DNA of 64,000 nt from Streptomyces sp. NRRL S-1022 (GCF_000720135.1 NZ_JOIU01000020.1:1-64000); one strand, 5' to 3'. Shown: positions 1-8,217, numbered from the stretch's first letter. Notes: generated from the letters alone by a model not told the origin. Numbers and translations: made by a program.

Positions 1-1
1 C

Positions 2-199
2 TACGAGCACAAGGTGTTCGTGCAGGGCGCGGTGTGGAACATCGACTCCTTCGACCAGTGGGGCGTGGAGCTGGGCAAGGTCCTCGCCAAGCGCGTCGAA
101 CCGGCCCTCACCGAAGGCGCGGACGTGCCGGGTCTCGACCCGTCCACCAGGGCCCTCGTCGCCGCCTACCGCACTCTCAAGAACGCATCGGAGAACTGA
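2..199 (+). CDS. pgi: Glucose-6-phosphate isomerase, C-terminal end (partial)
   Basis: The window opens inside this gene; only the last 65 residues are visible, ending at the TGA at 197-199. The segment [20 protein letters not shown] followed by GVELGKVLA is the conserved C-terminal part of glucose-6-phosphate isomerase, the cytosolic enzyme interconverting glucose-6-P and fructose-6-P. The next gene (gnd) starts two bases after the stop, so the two are in one operon. Streptomyces usually carries a second pgi in a pentose-phosphate operon with zwf, tal and tkt; the upstream part lies outside this window. Confidence 0.9.
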   Translation, partial: YEHKVFVQGAVWNIDSFDQWGVELGKVLAKRVEPALTEGADVPGLDPSTRALVAAYRTLKNASEN

Positions 200-201
200 T
201 C

Positions 202-1080
202 ATGCAGCTCGGTCTCATCGGTCTCGGCAAGATGGGCGGCAACATGCGCGAGCGGATCCGCCGCGCCGGCCACACCGTCGTCGGCTACGACCGCAACCCG
301 GAGGTCTCGGACGTCAAAAGCCTGGCCGAACTGGTCGAGAAGCTCGACGCGCCCCGCCGTGTGTGGGTGATGGTCCCCGCCGGCACCGCCACCCAGACCG
401 TCGTCGACGAACTCGGCGACCTGCTCTCACCCGGCGACACGGTCATCGACGGCGGCAACTCCCGCTGGACGGACGACGAGAGGCACGCCGCCGCCCTCGG
501 CATCAAGGGCATCGGCTTCGTCGACGCCGGTGTCTCGGGTGGTGTGTGGGGCCTGGAGAACGGTTACGCGCTGATGGTCGGCGGCGACGAGCAGCACGTG
601 AAGCCGCTGCAGCCGATTTTCGACGCGCTCAAGCCGGAGGGCCCGTACGGCTACGTCCACGCCGGGCGGGTCGGTGCCGGGCACTTCTCCAAGATGGTCC
701 ACAACGGCATCGAGTACGCCATGATGCAGGCCTACGCCGAGGGCTGGGAGCTGCTGGAGAAGGTCCACTCCGTGGAGAACGTCCGCGAGGTGTTCCGCTC
801 CTGGCAGGAGGGCACGGTCATCCGCTCCTGGCTGCTGGACCTCGCGGTCAACGCGCTGGACGAGGACGAGCACCTGGAGAAGCTGCGCGGCTACGCGGAG
901 GACTCCGGCGAGGGCCGCTGGACCGTGGAGGCCGCCATCGACAACGCGGTACCGCTGCCCGCGATCACCGCGTCCCTGTTCGCCCGGTTCGCCTCCCGGC
1001 AGGACGACTCCCCGCAGATGAAGATGATCGCCGCGCTGCGCAACCAGTTCGGCGGCCACGCGGTCGAGAAGAAGGACTGA
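202..1080 (+). CDS. gnd: 6-phosphogluconate dehydrogenase, decarboxylating (short form)
   Basis: This 292-residue enzyme oxidises and decarboxylates 6-phosphogluconate to ribulose-5-phosphate with NAD(P)+. The N-terminus has the Rossmann motif GLGKMGGN (residues 7-14), VSGG at 111-114 and the substrate/catalytic segment GHFSKMVHNG with Lys164 and Asn168. The length fits the short YqeC/GntZ-like class of about 300 residues rather than the 470-residue form. The ATG at 202 gives the recognised N-terminus and follows the pgi stop closely; the open frame extends upstream, but that part is out-of-family. It is likely co-transcribed with pgi and the phosphatase that starts 7 bp downstream. Confidence 0.92.
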   Translation: MQLGLIGLGKMGGNMRERIRRAGHTVVGYDRNPEVSDVKSLAELVEKLDAPRRVWVMVPAGTATQTVVDELGDLLSPGDTVIDGGNSRWTDDERHAAALGIKGIGFVDAGVSGGVWGLENGYALMVGGDEQHVKPLQPIFDALKPEGPYGYVHAGRVGAGHFSKMVHNGIEYAMMQAYAEGWELLEKVHSVENVREVFRSWQEGTVIRSWLLDLAVNALDEDEHLEKLRGYAEDSGEGRWTVEAAIDNAVPLPAITASLFARFASRQDDSPQMKMIAALRNQFGGHAVEKKD

Positions 1081-1086
1081 CCCGAC

Positions 1087-1674
1087 GTGGGGGACCTCCT
1101 GCTGGTCCGCCACGGTGAGACGGAGTGGAGCCGGTCGGGACAGCACACCAGCTGGACCGACCTGCCCCTCACGGAGCACGGCGAGGAACAGGCCAAGTCC
1201 CTCGCCCCGCTCCTCACCGGCCGGACCTACGCCCGCGCGCTGGCCAGCCCGCTCGGCCGCGCGCTGCGCACCGCCGAACTGGCGGGCATCCCCGGGGTCG
1301 TCACCGACCCCGACCTGCACGAATGGGACTACGGCGGCTACGAGGGCGTCACCACCGCCGCGATCCACCGCTCCCGGCCCGGCTGGGACCTGTGGACCGA
1401 CGGTGTGCCGCCCGGTCCGCAGGGGCACCCCGGCGAGTCGCCGCAGCAGGCCGGCGCGCGCGCCGACCGGGTCCTGGCCCGGCTGTCCCCGGCCCTGGCC
1501 GAGGGGGACGTGGTGCTGGTGGCGCACGCGCACTTCCTGCGCGTGCTCACCGCCCGCCGCCTGGGTCTGCCGGCGGCCGAGGGCCGGCTGTTCCAGCTGG
1601 CCACCGGCACGGTCAGCCGCCTGTCGACGGAACACGACCGCCCGGTGATCGCCGAGTGGAACGTCCGGCCGTAG
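1087..1674 (+). CDS. Histidine phosphatase (phosphoglycerate mutase-like)
   Basis: A 195-residue protein of the histidine phosphatase superfamily. The phosphoacceptor motif LVRHGETEW lies at residues 5-13, and the second catalytic histidine sits in VLVAHAHFLRV near residues 141-151. The acid/base region HEWDYGGYEG is also present. The substrate cannot be told from sequence; it could be a sugar phosphate, given its place in the pgi-gnd operon, where it begins only 6 bp after the gnd stop with a GTG codon. A strong hairpin terminator follows at 1692-1730, so this is the last gene of the operon. Confidence 0.85.
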   Translation: MGDLLLVRHGETEWSRSGQHTSWTDLPLTEHGEEQAKSLAPLLTGRTYARALASPLGRALRTAELAGIPGVVTDPDLHEWDYGGYEGVTTAAIHRSRPGWDLWTDGVPPGPQGHPGESPQQAGARADRVLARLSPALAEGDVVLVAHAHFLRVLTARRLGLPAAEGRLFQLATGTVSRLSTEHDRPVIAEWNVRP

Positions 1675-1691
1675 CCGGACACCGCATCCCC

Positions 1692-1730
1692 GTGTGCCCC
1701 GGCCCGCCGCCCCGGCGGGCCGGGGCACAC
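1692..1730 (+). terminator. Intrinsic-type terminator after the pgi-gnd operon
   Basis: A perfect 18-bp inverted repeat (1692-1709 and 1713-1730) with a 3-base loop starts 17 bp after the phosphatase stop. There is no U-tract, which is normal for Streptomyces hairpin terminators. Confidence 0.8.
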
Positions 1731-1740
1731 GGCGTCCGGG

Positions 1741-1920
1741 GCCCGGGAACGGGGGCCGGGGGCCGGGAACGGGGGCCTGGGCCCGGGAACGGGGGCCTGG
1801 GCCCGGGAACAGGGGCCGGGGCCCGGGAACGGGGGCCTGGGCCCGGGAACAGGGGCCGGGGCCCGGGAACAGGGGCCGGGGCCCGGGAACAGGGGCCGGG
1901 GCCCGGGAACGGGGGCCGGG
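1741..1920. repeat. 20-bp minisatellite, nine tandem units
   Basis: Nine consecutive 20-bp units of the form gcccgggaac(a/g)ggggcc(g/t)gg, differing at only two or three positions, run from 1741 to 1920. A degenerate tail of related sequence continues to about 1990. Each unit contains the palindrome cccggg. The array fills most of the 431-bp gap between the operon terminator and the next TetR gene. No CRISPR-like spacers are present. Open frames across it are Pro/Gly/Arg low-complexity and are not considered genes. Confidence 0.9.
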
Positions 1921-2105
1921 GGCAGAGGCCGAGAACGGGGGCCGAGAACGGGGCCGGGGGCAGAGGCCGGGAACGGGGGCCGGGGGCGGGGCACCGCCGT
2001 CCGGCCGGCCCGGAGCAGACCCGGCCGGCCGTCGGCGCCCTGCTTCTACAATCACCGGCACGCGAACGAGCGCGCCGCCCGGCGCCCCCGGCCCGAAGGA
2101 CAGCG

Positions 2106-2771
2106 ATGACCAGCGTCGACGAACCGCCACGACCCGGCGGGCGGGTGCGTGACGCGGCCCGCACCAAGGCCGAGATCCTCGACGTGGCCACGCAGGAGTT
2201 CGCCCGGGCCGGCTACGACGGCGCCCGCGTGGACGAGATCGCGGCCCGTACCCGCACCACCAAGCGGATGATCTACTACTACTTCGGCGGCAAGGAGCAG
2301 CTGTTCACGGCCGTGCTGGAGCGGGCCTACGGGGTGATCCGGGACGCCGAGCAGCGTCTCGACGTCGAGTACCCGGACCCGGTGGCCGCGATCCGGCGTC
2401 TGGCGGAGCTGACCTTCGACCACCACGAGCGGCACCCGGACTTCATCCGGCTGGTCAGCATCGGGAACATCCACGGTGCCGAGCACGTCGCGGCCTCCGA
2501 GGAGCTCGGCCGGCTCGGCTCCCCGGCGCTGGAGGTGATCCGCCGCATCCTCACCGCCGGGCAGGAGTCGGGGCTGTTCAGGGCCGGCGTGGACGCGGTC
2601 GACCTGCACGCGGTGATCACGTCGTTCTGCTTCTTACGGGTCGCGGGCCGGCAGACGTTCGGCGCGCTGTTCGGCCGGGACCTGGTGGACCCGGCGCGGC
2701 GCGAGCACTACCGGACCATGCTCGGGGACATGGTGATCGCCTACCTGACGGCGCAGCGGCCGGCCGGCTGA
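2106..2771 (+). CDS. TetR family regulator with a TTA codon
   Basis: A 221-residue TetR-type repressor. The N-terminal helix-turn-helix spans about residues 19-65 (TKAEILDVATQEFARAGYDG, then TKRMIYYYFGGKEQLF), followed by an all-helical ligand domain of the TetR_C / PsrA-like type. The ATG at 2106 follows weak Shine-Dalgarno-like sequence. Codon 177 (2634-2636) is TTA, the rare leucine codon read by the bldA tRNA, so translation is probably delayed until developmental growth. No dedicated target is adjacent: the preceding DNA is a minisatellite and the next gene is convergent. Confidence 0.88.
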   Translation: MTSVDEPPRPGGRVRDAARTKAEILDVATQEFARAGYDGARVDEIAARTRTTKRMIYYYFGGKEQLFTAVLERAYGVIRDAEQRLDVEYPDPVAAIRRLAELTFDHHERHPDFIRLVSIGNIHGAEHVAASEELGRLGSPALEVIRRILTAGQESGLFRAGVDAVDLHAVITSFCFLRVAGRQTFGALFGRDLVDPARREHYRTMLGDMVIAYLTAQRPAG

Positions 2772-2805
2772 CGGGTCCGCGCACGGACGCCCGGGCCGGG
2801 GCGGG

Positions 2806-3396
2806 TCAGGGGCGCACGGCCGCGTCGAGCAGCGGACCCAGTTCCGTCACGGCCGTGGTGAGCGGTCGTACGTCCTGTTCGGCGCGGGCCATCAGGATCG
2901 CGCCCTCCAGGGTGCTGATCATGACAGTGGCCAGGGAGTCGGCACGGTCCGCCGGGACGCCCAGGTCCGTCAGCGCGGCGGCGACCGGGCTCCGCCAGGT
3001 CGCGAACGCCGTGGCCGCCGCCTGGCGGGTCGTGCCGCCGGCGGCGGCGCAGTCGACCGTGGCGGCGGCGACCGGGCAGCCGGCCGCGAAGCCGGCCGCC
3101 GTGTACTCGTCGGTCCACTGCGCGGCCATCGCCGCGAACAGCCCGCTCGGGGAAGGGTGTTCGAGGTCCGCGAGGAAGCGGGCGACGCGCTTGCCGGCGT
3201 ACCGGCCGGCCCACTCGACCGCCTCGTTGACCAGCTGTTCCTTGCCGCCCGGGAAGTAGTGCTGGAGGGAGCCGCGCGGTGCGTCCGCGTGGGCGGCGAC
3301 CTCGCGCATGCCGGTCGCGGCGACCCCGCCCCGCCGCATCAGCTGGGCGGCGCTGAAGACCATGCGTTCCCGCGGTCCGCGCCGCGCCTCGGTCAT
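2806..3396 (-). CDS. TetR family regulator
   Basis: A 196-residue TetR repressor with an N-terminal HTH (residues ~10-55, RGSLQHYFPGGKEQLV as recognition region) and a C-terminal domain like the LfrA/YxaF subgroup. The start at 3396 is preceded by GAGGAG. It is divergent from the HIBADH-type dehydrogenase gene at 3501, and the 104-bp region between them has two near-identical palindromes (3429-3474). It very likely represses that dehydrogenase and itself. The ligand is unknown. Confidence 0.88.
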   Translation of the reverse strand: MTEARRGPRERMVFSAAQLMRRGGVAATGMREVAAHADAPRGSLQHYFPGGKEQLVNEAVEWAGRYAGKRVARFLADLEHPSPSGLFAAMAAQWTDEYTAAGFAAGCPVAAATVDCAAAGGTTRQAAATAFATWRSPVAAALTDLGVPADRADSLATVMISTLEGAILMARAEQDVRPLTTAVTELGPLLDAAVRP

Positions 3397-3428
3397 CGTG
3401 GCTCCTCCGTCCCCGTCACCGCCTCACT

Positions 3429-3474
3429 CTATGACCGACGTCATAGCGACGGCTACTATGACCACCGTCATAGT
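3429..3474. promoter_or_regulatory. Twin TetR operators
   Basis: Two perfect inverted repeats: CTATGAC-N4-GTCATAG at 3429-3446 and ACTATGAC-N4-GTCATAGT at 3455-3474, with centres 27 bp apart. They lie in the divergent promoter between the TetR gene (start 3396) and the dehydrogenase (start 3501). Confidence 0.75.
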
Positions 3475-3500
3475 CGGCCCGCGGCAGCGGAGGACGTCCC

Positions 3501-4379
3501 ATGCAGGTCGGATTCATCGGTCTCGGAGTGATGGGCCGCCCCATGGCCCTGCGCCTGGCGACCGCCGGCACCCCCCTGGTGGTCTGGAACCGGACCCCGC
3601 AGCGCGCCGAGCCGCTGCGCGCGGCCGGCGCCGAGGTCGCCGCGGACCCCGGCGAGGTGTTCGCGCGGGCGGAGGTGGTGCTGCTGATGCTCGCCGACGA
3701 GGCGGCGGTGGACGCGGTCCTCGGCCGGGGCACGCCGGGCCTGGCCGCGCGGGTCGCCGGCCGGACCGTCGTCCACATGGGCACGGCCTCGCCGGAGTAC
3801 TCCCGCGCCCTGGAGGCCGACGTCCGCGCGGCCGGCGGCCGGTACGTCGAGGCGCCGGTCTCCGGCTCCCGGGTGCCGGCCGAGGACGGACACCTGGTGG
3901 CCATGCTCGCCGGGCAGCCGGCCGCCGTGGAGGCGGTACGGCCGCTGCTGGCGCCGATGTGCCGGGAGGCGTTCGCCTGCGGGCCGGTGCCGGGCGCGCT
4001 GCTGATGAAGCTGGCCGTGAACATCTTCCTGATCACCCAGGTGACCGGGCTCACCGAGGCCTTCCACTTCGCCGAACGGCAGGGCCTGGACCGCCGGCTG
4101 TTCCTGGACGTCCTGGACGCGGGCCCGATGGCCAGCGCGGTGTCCCGGATGAAGGCGCCCAAGCTGCGCGAGCGGGACTTCGCGGTGCAGGCGGCGGCGC
4201 TGGACGTGCTGAAGAACAACCGGCTCATCGCCGAGGCCGCCCGCAAGGCCGGCCTCGCCTCGCCGCTCCTGGACGTCTGCCACACGCTGTTCGAGGAGAC
4301 GGTGGCGCGGGGCCACGGCGGCGAGGACATGGTCGCCGTGCTGCGGGCGATCGAGGCGCGGACCGCCGGGGCACCGTGA
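3501..4379 (+). CDS. 3-hydroxyisobutyrate dehydrogenase family oxidoreductase
   Basis: A 292-residue beta-hydroxyacid dehydrogenase. [13 protein letters not shown] (residues 4-16) is the family N-terminal NAD(P)-binding signature, APVSGS (118-123) is the substrate-binding loop and Lys170 in LLMKLAVN is the expected catalytic lysine. Substrates of the family include 3-hydroxyisobutyrate, tartronate semialdehyde and succinic semialdehyde; which one applies here cannot be read from the sequence. A good Shine-Dalgarno (GGAGG, 3488-3492) precedes the ATG. It is divergent from a TetR gene and probably under its control through the twin operators. Confidence 0.85.
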   Translation: MQVGFIGLGVMGRPMALRLATAGTPLVVWNRTPQRAEPLRAAGAEVAADPGEVFARAEVVLLMLADEAAVDAVLGRGTPGLAARVAGRTVVHMGTASPEYSRALEADVRAAGGRYVEAPVSGSRVPAEDGHLVAMLAGQPAAVEAVRPLLAPMCREAFACGPVPGALLMKLAVNIFLITQVTGLTEAFHFAERQGLDRRLFLDVLDAGPMASAVSRMKAPKLRERDFAVQAAALDVLKNNRLIAEAARKAGLASPLLDVCHTLFEETVARGHGGEDMVAVLRAIEARTAGAP

Positions 4380-4398
4380 GCGGCGCCCCGCCCGCGGC

Positions 4399-4836
4399 TC
4401 AGCCCTTCGGGATGCCGTACGCCCGCTCGACGCGCAGCCGCACCACCAGGCGGCGGTCGCGGACCATCGCGGCCCGGTAGTCGTCCCAGTCCGGGTGTTC
4501 GCCGAGGACGTCCCGGTAGAGCCGGACCAGTTCCTCCACCGTGCCGTCGTGCGGGTCGGCGGCGACCGGGCTCAGTTCGGCGCTGCCCTCGGCGACGGTG
4601 TACGCCCAGCGGTCGTCGCTGGTGACGTGGTACGAGGCGCGCGGGTCCCGGCGGAGGTTGCGGGTCTTGGCGCGGTCGTCGGTGACCGAGATCCGGATGA
4701 TGCGCTCGTCGGGGTCGTAGGCGTGGCTGACGTTGGACAGCTGGGGGCGACCGTCGCGCCGGAGGGTGACGAGGACGCCGGCGTGGCCTTGGGAGAGCAG
4801 CCCGAGCAGCGCGTCCTGCGAGGAGTCCTGGGTCAT
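4399..4836 (-). CDS. PPOX-class (F420/FMN) oxidoreductase
   Basis: A 145-residue split-barrel protein of the pyridoxamine 5'-phosphate oxidase-like superfamily. The core VLVTLRRDGRPQLSNVSHAY followed by RISVTDDRAKTRNLRRDPRA is typical of actinobacterial F420-dependent or FMN-dependent small oxidoreductases (TIGR03618-like). I chose the ATG at 4836, which begins MTQDSSQ; the open frame reaches far upstream, but that part is antisense to the TetR gene. It is convergent with the dehydrogenase and divergent from the TetR gene at 4927, whose operator-like palindrome lies between them, so TetR control is likely. Confidence 0.85.
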   Translation of the reverse strand: MTQDSSQDALLGLLSQGHAGVLVTLRRDGRPQLSNVSHAYDPDERIIRISVTDDRAKTRNLRRDPRASYHVTSDDRWAYTVAEGSAELSPVAADPHDGTVEELVRLYRDVLGEHPDWDDYRAAMVRDRRLVVRLRVERAYGIPKG

Positions 4837-4889
4837 ACCCGCGTCAACCCGCCCGGACACCCCGCGCATTCCCTCCCGGACGACGTTCG

Positions 4890-4904
4890 GTAGACAGTGT
4901 CTAC
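4890..4904. promoter_or_regulatory. Palindromic operator GTAGACA-N-TGTCTAC
   Basis: A perfect 7+1+7 palindrome sits 23 bp upstream of the TetR start at 4927, with a further half site GTAGACA at 4914-4920. It lies in the divergent region between the PPOX oxidoreductase and TetR, the usual position of an autoregulated TetR operator. Confidence 0.7.
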
Positions 4905-4926
4905 GACCGGCTGGTAGACAGGGTCC

Positions 4927-5508
4927 ATGAGTGACTCCGACGCGGGCCTGCGGGCCCGGCTGGTCGACGTGGGCGTGGAACTGCTGGCCGCCGAGGGACC
5001 GCAGGCGCTGACCCTGCGGGAGATCGCCCGGCGCGCGGGCGTCTCGCACGGGGCGCCGCGCCGCTACTTCCCCGCCCACCGGGACCTGCTGTCCGCCATC
5101 GCCCGGCGGGGCTTCGCCGAGCTGTCCGCGCGGGCGCACGCGGTGCTGGAGCGGGAGACCGGCGGGCCCCGCGCCCGGGTGGCCGCGCTGGCGCGGACCT
5201 ACCTCGCGTTCGCGCGGGAGCGGCCCGGCATGTACGAGCTGATGTTCCGTCACGATCTGCTGGACGGCGCGGAGTCGGGGCTGCGGGAGACCAGCCTTCC
5301 GCTGTTCTCGCTGCTGGCGGAGCTGGTCGGCGCGGCGGACCCGGCCGCCGACGCCCGGCGGGTGGCGGCCGCGCTGTGGGCGAACCTGCACGGGATCGCC
5401 CAGCTGTGGCGCTGGCGCAGTCTGCCGCTCGCGCTCGGCGACGAGGACCCCGGGGCGCTGCTGGACACCGTGCTGAGCGCGCACCTCGGTCCCGGGGACG
5501 GGCGGTGA
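4927..5508 (+). CDS. TetR family regulator (WHG domain type)
   Basis: A 193-residue TetR repressor. The HTH covers residues ~10-52 (LTLREIARRAGVSHGAPRRY), and the C-terminal domain ends with ALWANLHGIAQLWRW, characteristic of the TetR_C_33 / WHG-domain group. These often regulate adjacent MFS exporters. Such an exporter once followed: the stop overlaps the GTG start of an MFS remnant (5505-5726) by 3 bp. The palindrome at 4890-4904 is its likely operator. Confidence 0.88.
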   Translation: MSDSDAGLRARLVDVGVELLAAEGPQALTLREIARRAGVSHGAPRRYFPAHRDLLSAIARRGFAELSARAHAVLERETGGPRARVAALARTYLAFARERPGMYELMFRHDLLDGAESGLRETSLPLFSLLAELVGAADPAADARRVAAALWANLHGIAQLWRWRSLPLALGDEDPGALLDTVLSAHLGPGDGR

Positions 5509-5726
5509 ACCGGTCCTGGACGCCGGTGGGCAGCGCGGCGGGCGGGGTGGCCGTCGCACTGGACGGTACGGTCCTCACGGCCGTGCAGCCCAGCCTCCTC
5601 GCCCCGGCGGCCCTCGCCGCCCTCGCCCTGCCCGCGACCCGTGCCCTCCCGGACCGCTCCGGCGCCGAGCCGCCCGCCCGCACCCCGCACGAGCCGGCCC
5701 CCCCACCCGGGCCCGCGCCACGCTGA
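5505..5726 (+). pseudogene. MFS exporter remnant with large internal deletion
   Basis: The GTG at 5505 overlaps the TetR stop. The first ~30 residues (NRSWTPVGSAAGGVAVALDG, then TVLTAVQPSL) match the start and first membrane helix of DHA2-type MFS drug exporters. The frame then passes directly into an Ala/Leu-rich hydrophobic stretch and a short charged tail resembling the C-terminus of the same family, and stops after 73 residues, against more than 450 for an intact transporter. I infer an in-frame internal deletion; it cannot be a functional transporter. Confidence 0.6.
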
Positions 5727-5826
5727 GCGGCGCAGCCGGAAACCCCCCGGCCTCCGCGACACCCCGCAGGCACCGGTCCTGCGCGACGATGAGGGAGGGT
5801 GCGGACGACGGGACCGGAGGAGAACG

Positions 5827-7050
5827 GTGGCGCAGCTGCGACAGGACGTGGAGCCGGGACAGGCGGGACTGGACGCCGGGGCGCTGGACCGCCTGGACCG
5901 GTACTTCGCAGGGCACGTCGACGCGGGACGGCTGCCCGGCTGCCTGGTGTCCGTGGCCCGCGGCGGCCGGGTCGCGCACCTGACCGCGTACGGCCTGCGG
6001 GACGTGGCGGCCGGGCTGCCGGTCGAGGCGGACACGCTGTGGCGGATCTACTCGATGACCAAGCCGGTCACCGCGGTCGCGGTGCTGCTGCTGGCCGAGG
6101 AGGGCCGGCTGTCCCTGGACGACCCGCTGGAGCGGCACCTGCCCGCCTTCGCCGGTCCCCGCGTGTACGTGGCGGGCTCGGGCGCCGGTGTCCGCACCCG
6201 CCCGGCCGCCGGCCCCGTCCTGATCCGGCACCTGCTGACCCACACCGCGGGCCTCACCTTCGGCTTCTACCACCGCCACCCCGTGGACGCGCTGTACCGC
6301 GAGGCGGGCCTGGAGTACTCGGTGCCGCCGGGCAAGGACCTCGCACAGACCGTCGAGCTGTACGCGCGGCTGCCGCTGCAGTTCGACCCGGGCACCCGGT
6401 GGAACTACTCGGTCGCCTCCAACGTGCTGGGCCGGGTGATCGAGGTGGTGTCCGGGCAGCCCCTGGACGCGTTCTTCGGTGAGCGGATCCTGCGCCCGCT
6501 CGGCATGACCGACACCGGCTTCCACCTCACCCCCGGACAGGCGCCCCGGCTGGCCGAGCTGTACGGCGAGACCGACACGGGCGGGATCGAGCCGGTGCCG
6601 GGCCTGCCGGTGCACGAACGGCCGCGGTTCCTGTCCGGCAGCGGCGGCCTGGTCTCCTCCGCCCACGACTTCCACCGGTTCATGGAACTGCTGCGCCGGG
6701 GCGGCGAGCTGGACGGCGTACGGCTGCTGGCCCCGCGCACGCTCGCCCTGATGACCCGCAACCAGCTGCCGGGCGGGGCCACCATCGGCTCGTTCGGCAC
6801 GCCGGTCCACCGGGAACCGGGCAACGACGGCCTCGGCTTCGGCTTCAACGTCTCCGTCGTCACCGACCCGGCGCGCACCCTCGCCCCGTCCCACGCCGGC
6901 ACCTACGGCTGGACCGGCGTGGCGACCACCGCGTTCTGGGTCGACCCGGCCCACGACCTGACCGTGCAGTTCATGACCCAGGTGCGCCCGAAACGGCTGA
7001 AGGTCTTCCCCGAGCTGCGGCGGCTGGTGCACGAGGCACTGGCGGACTGA
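5827..7050 (+). CDS. Serine hydrolase, class C beta-lactamase-like
   Basis: A 407-residue serine hydrolase of the beta-lactamase/transpeptidase-like superfamily. It has the Ser-x-x-Lys motif SMTK (Ser76, Lys79) and a tyrosine motif within RWNYSVASN near residue 195. HAGTYGWTG near residue 358 occupies the usual third-box position. No signal peptide is visible, so it is likely cytosolic, resembling family VIII carboxylesterases or beta-lactamase-like esterases rather than a penicillinase. The GTG at 5827 is preferred because GGAGGAGAA lies just upstream; a longer open frame exists but would begin in the MFS remnant. Confidence 0.83.
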   Translation: MAQLRQDVEPGQAGLDAGALDRLDRYFAGHVDAGRLPGCLVSVARGGRVAHLTAYGLRDVAAGLPVEADTLWRIYSMTKPVTAVAVLLLAEEGRLSLDDPLERHLPAFAGPRVYVAGSGAGVRTRPAAGPVLIRHLLTHTAGLTFGFYHRHPVDALYREAGLEYSVPPGKDLAQTVELYARLPLQFDPGTRWNYSVASNVLGRVIEVVSGQPLDAFFGERILRPLGMTDTGFHLTPGQAPRLAELYGETDTGGIEPVPGLPVHERPRFLSGSGGLVSSAHDFHRFMELLRRGGELDGVRLLAPRTLALMTRNQLPGGATIGSFGTPVHREPGNDGLGFGFNVSVVTDPARTLAPSHAGTYGWTGVATTAFWVDPAHDLTVQFMTQVRPKRLKVFPELRRLVHEALAD

Positions 7051-7062
7051 CCCGGCGGCCGG

Positions 7063-8217
7063 CTACTGCTCCAGCGTCAGCCTGAACTCCATTCCCTCCC
7101 CGGCGAGTTCCGCGAGCCAGCGGTCCGCGAGCCGGGCCGACCCCGCCGCCCGGTGCAGGCCGGCCGGGAGGCTGCCGTCCAGGATGTGCCGGACGCCGAG
7201 GGCGAGCGGGCGGGAGACGCAGCGGGCCATCGCGGACTCCCCGGCGTCACCGGTGGTGTCGAGCAGGTAGGCGCCGCTCCAGGGCCGGCCGCCGCCCGGG
7301 TCGACCTCCAGGCGGACGGAGAGCACCACCCGGTCGCGGTCGGCCCCCGTCGTCGGGTGGGCCGCCGCCAGCTCGCGGGCCAGCGCCGCGATCCGCTCGT
7401 CGTCGCCGGCCGTCAGCTCCTCGAAGACCGGCTGCCACGCCGTCAGCCAGCCGTCCAGCCGCAGGGTGCCCCGCACGAAGGTGTGCGGGGTCCAGGCGGC
7501 GGGCAGGCCGTACTGGGCGAGGAACGGCAGGCTGTCCCGGTTGGGGTACGCCTCGAAGGTCTCGCCGCCCACGACGAGCGGCCGGGTCGCCTCCCAGGGA
7601 CGGCCGGCCGTGACCTCGGCGCCGTCCTCCAGGTACCGCGCGGGTGAGCGCAGGGCGTTCAGGACGCCTAGCGGGGCCCAGCTGAAGCGGTACCGGAAGG
7701 CGTTCGGTACGGCCGGGACGCCGCCGCAGTAGGAGGTGAGCCGGTAGGCGGCCGGGGTGTGCGCGCCGATCCGCGCCCGGGCCCGGCCGATCAGGCTGTG
7801 CGCGAAGAGGTGGTCGATGCCCGGGTCCAGGCCTGCCTCGGTGAGCACGACCACGCCCGCCGCCCGCGCCGCCGGCACCTGCTCCGCCAGCTCGGGCGAC
7901 ACATAGCTGGAGCACGCGAAGTGCGCCCCGGCGCGCACGCACGCGGCGAGCAGCCCGGCGTGCCGCGGCGCCGGCAGCATCGACACCACGGTGTCCCCGG
8001 GCTCCAGCGCGGCGGCGAGGGCGCCGGGGGTGAGGGCGCGGGGCTCGGCGCGGCCGGTCAGGCCCAGGCCGGCCAGGGCCCGGGCCGCGCGGCCGGCGGT
8101 GCGGTGCCACAGCAGGAGCCGGCCGGCGGAGGAGCACAGCGTGGCCGGTCCGCTGCCGGTGGACAGGCCGGCGCCGACCCAGTGGACGGTGCCGGTCGCC
8201 GGGACCCGGCCGGTCAT
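7063..8217 (-). CDS. Saccharopine dehydrogenase-like protein (LYS9/Sdh type)
   Basis: A 384-residue protein of the saccharopine dehydrogenase (glutamate-forming) type. It has an N-terminal Rossmann domain (HWVGAGLSTG near residue 12) and the downstream features DTVVSMLPAPRHAGLL, EAGLDPGIDHLFA and TSYCGGVPA, equivalents of the conserved MLPxxxH, GxDPGxxHM and SxCGGLP segments. It would oxidise the saccharopine C-N bond towards glutamate and aminoadipate semialdehyde, or act on a similar opine. The ATGA overlap with the upstream gene shows translational coupling. It is the last gene of a three-gene unit with an FAD oxidase and a LYS1-like protein. Confidence 0.82.
   Translation of the reverse strand: MTGRVPATGTVHWVGAGLSTGSGPATLCSSAGRLLLWHRTAGRAARALAGLGLTGRAEPRALTPGALAAALEPGDTVVSMLPAPRHAGLLAACVRAGAHFACSSYVSPELAEQVPAARAAGVVVLTEAGLDPGIDHLFAHSLIGRARARIGAHTPAAYRLTSYCGGVPAVPNAFRYRFSWAPLGVLNALRSPARYLEDGAEVTAGRPWEATRPLVVGGETFEAYPNRDSLPFLAQYGLPAAWTPHTFVRGTLRLDGWLTAWQPVFEELTAGDDERIAALARELAAAHPTTGADRDRVVLSVRLEVDPGGGRPWSGAYLLDTTGDAGESAMARCVSRPLALGVRHILDGSLPAGLHRAAGSARLADRWLAELAGEGMEFRLTLEQ

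Noticed and set aside
1741..1990. CRISPR-like appearance of the repeat array
   Set aside because: Units are contiguous 20-mers without spacers and no cas genes are present; it is a minisatellite.
427..2130. A 567-codon minus-strand open frame over gnd and the minisatellite
   Set aside because: It is antisense to two well-recognised genes, Arg/Pro/Gly-rich, and results from GC-biased third positions.
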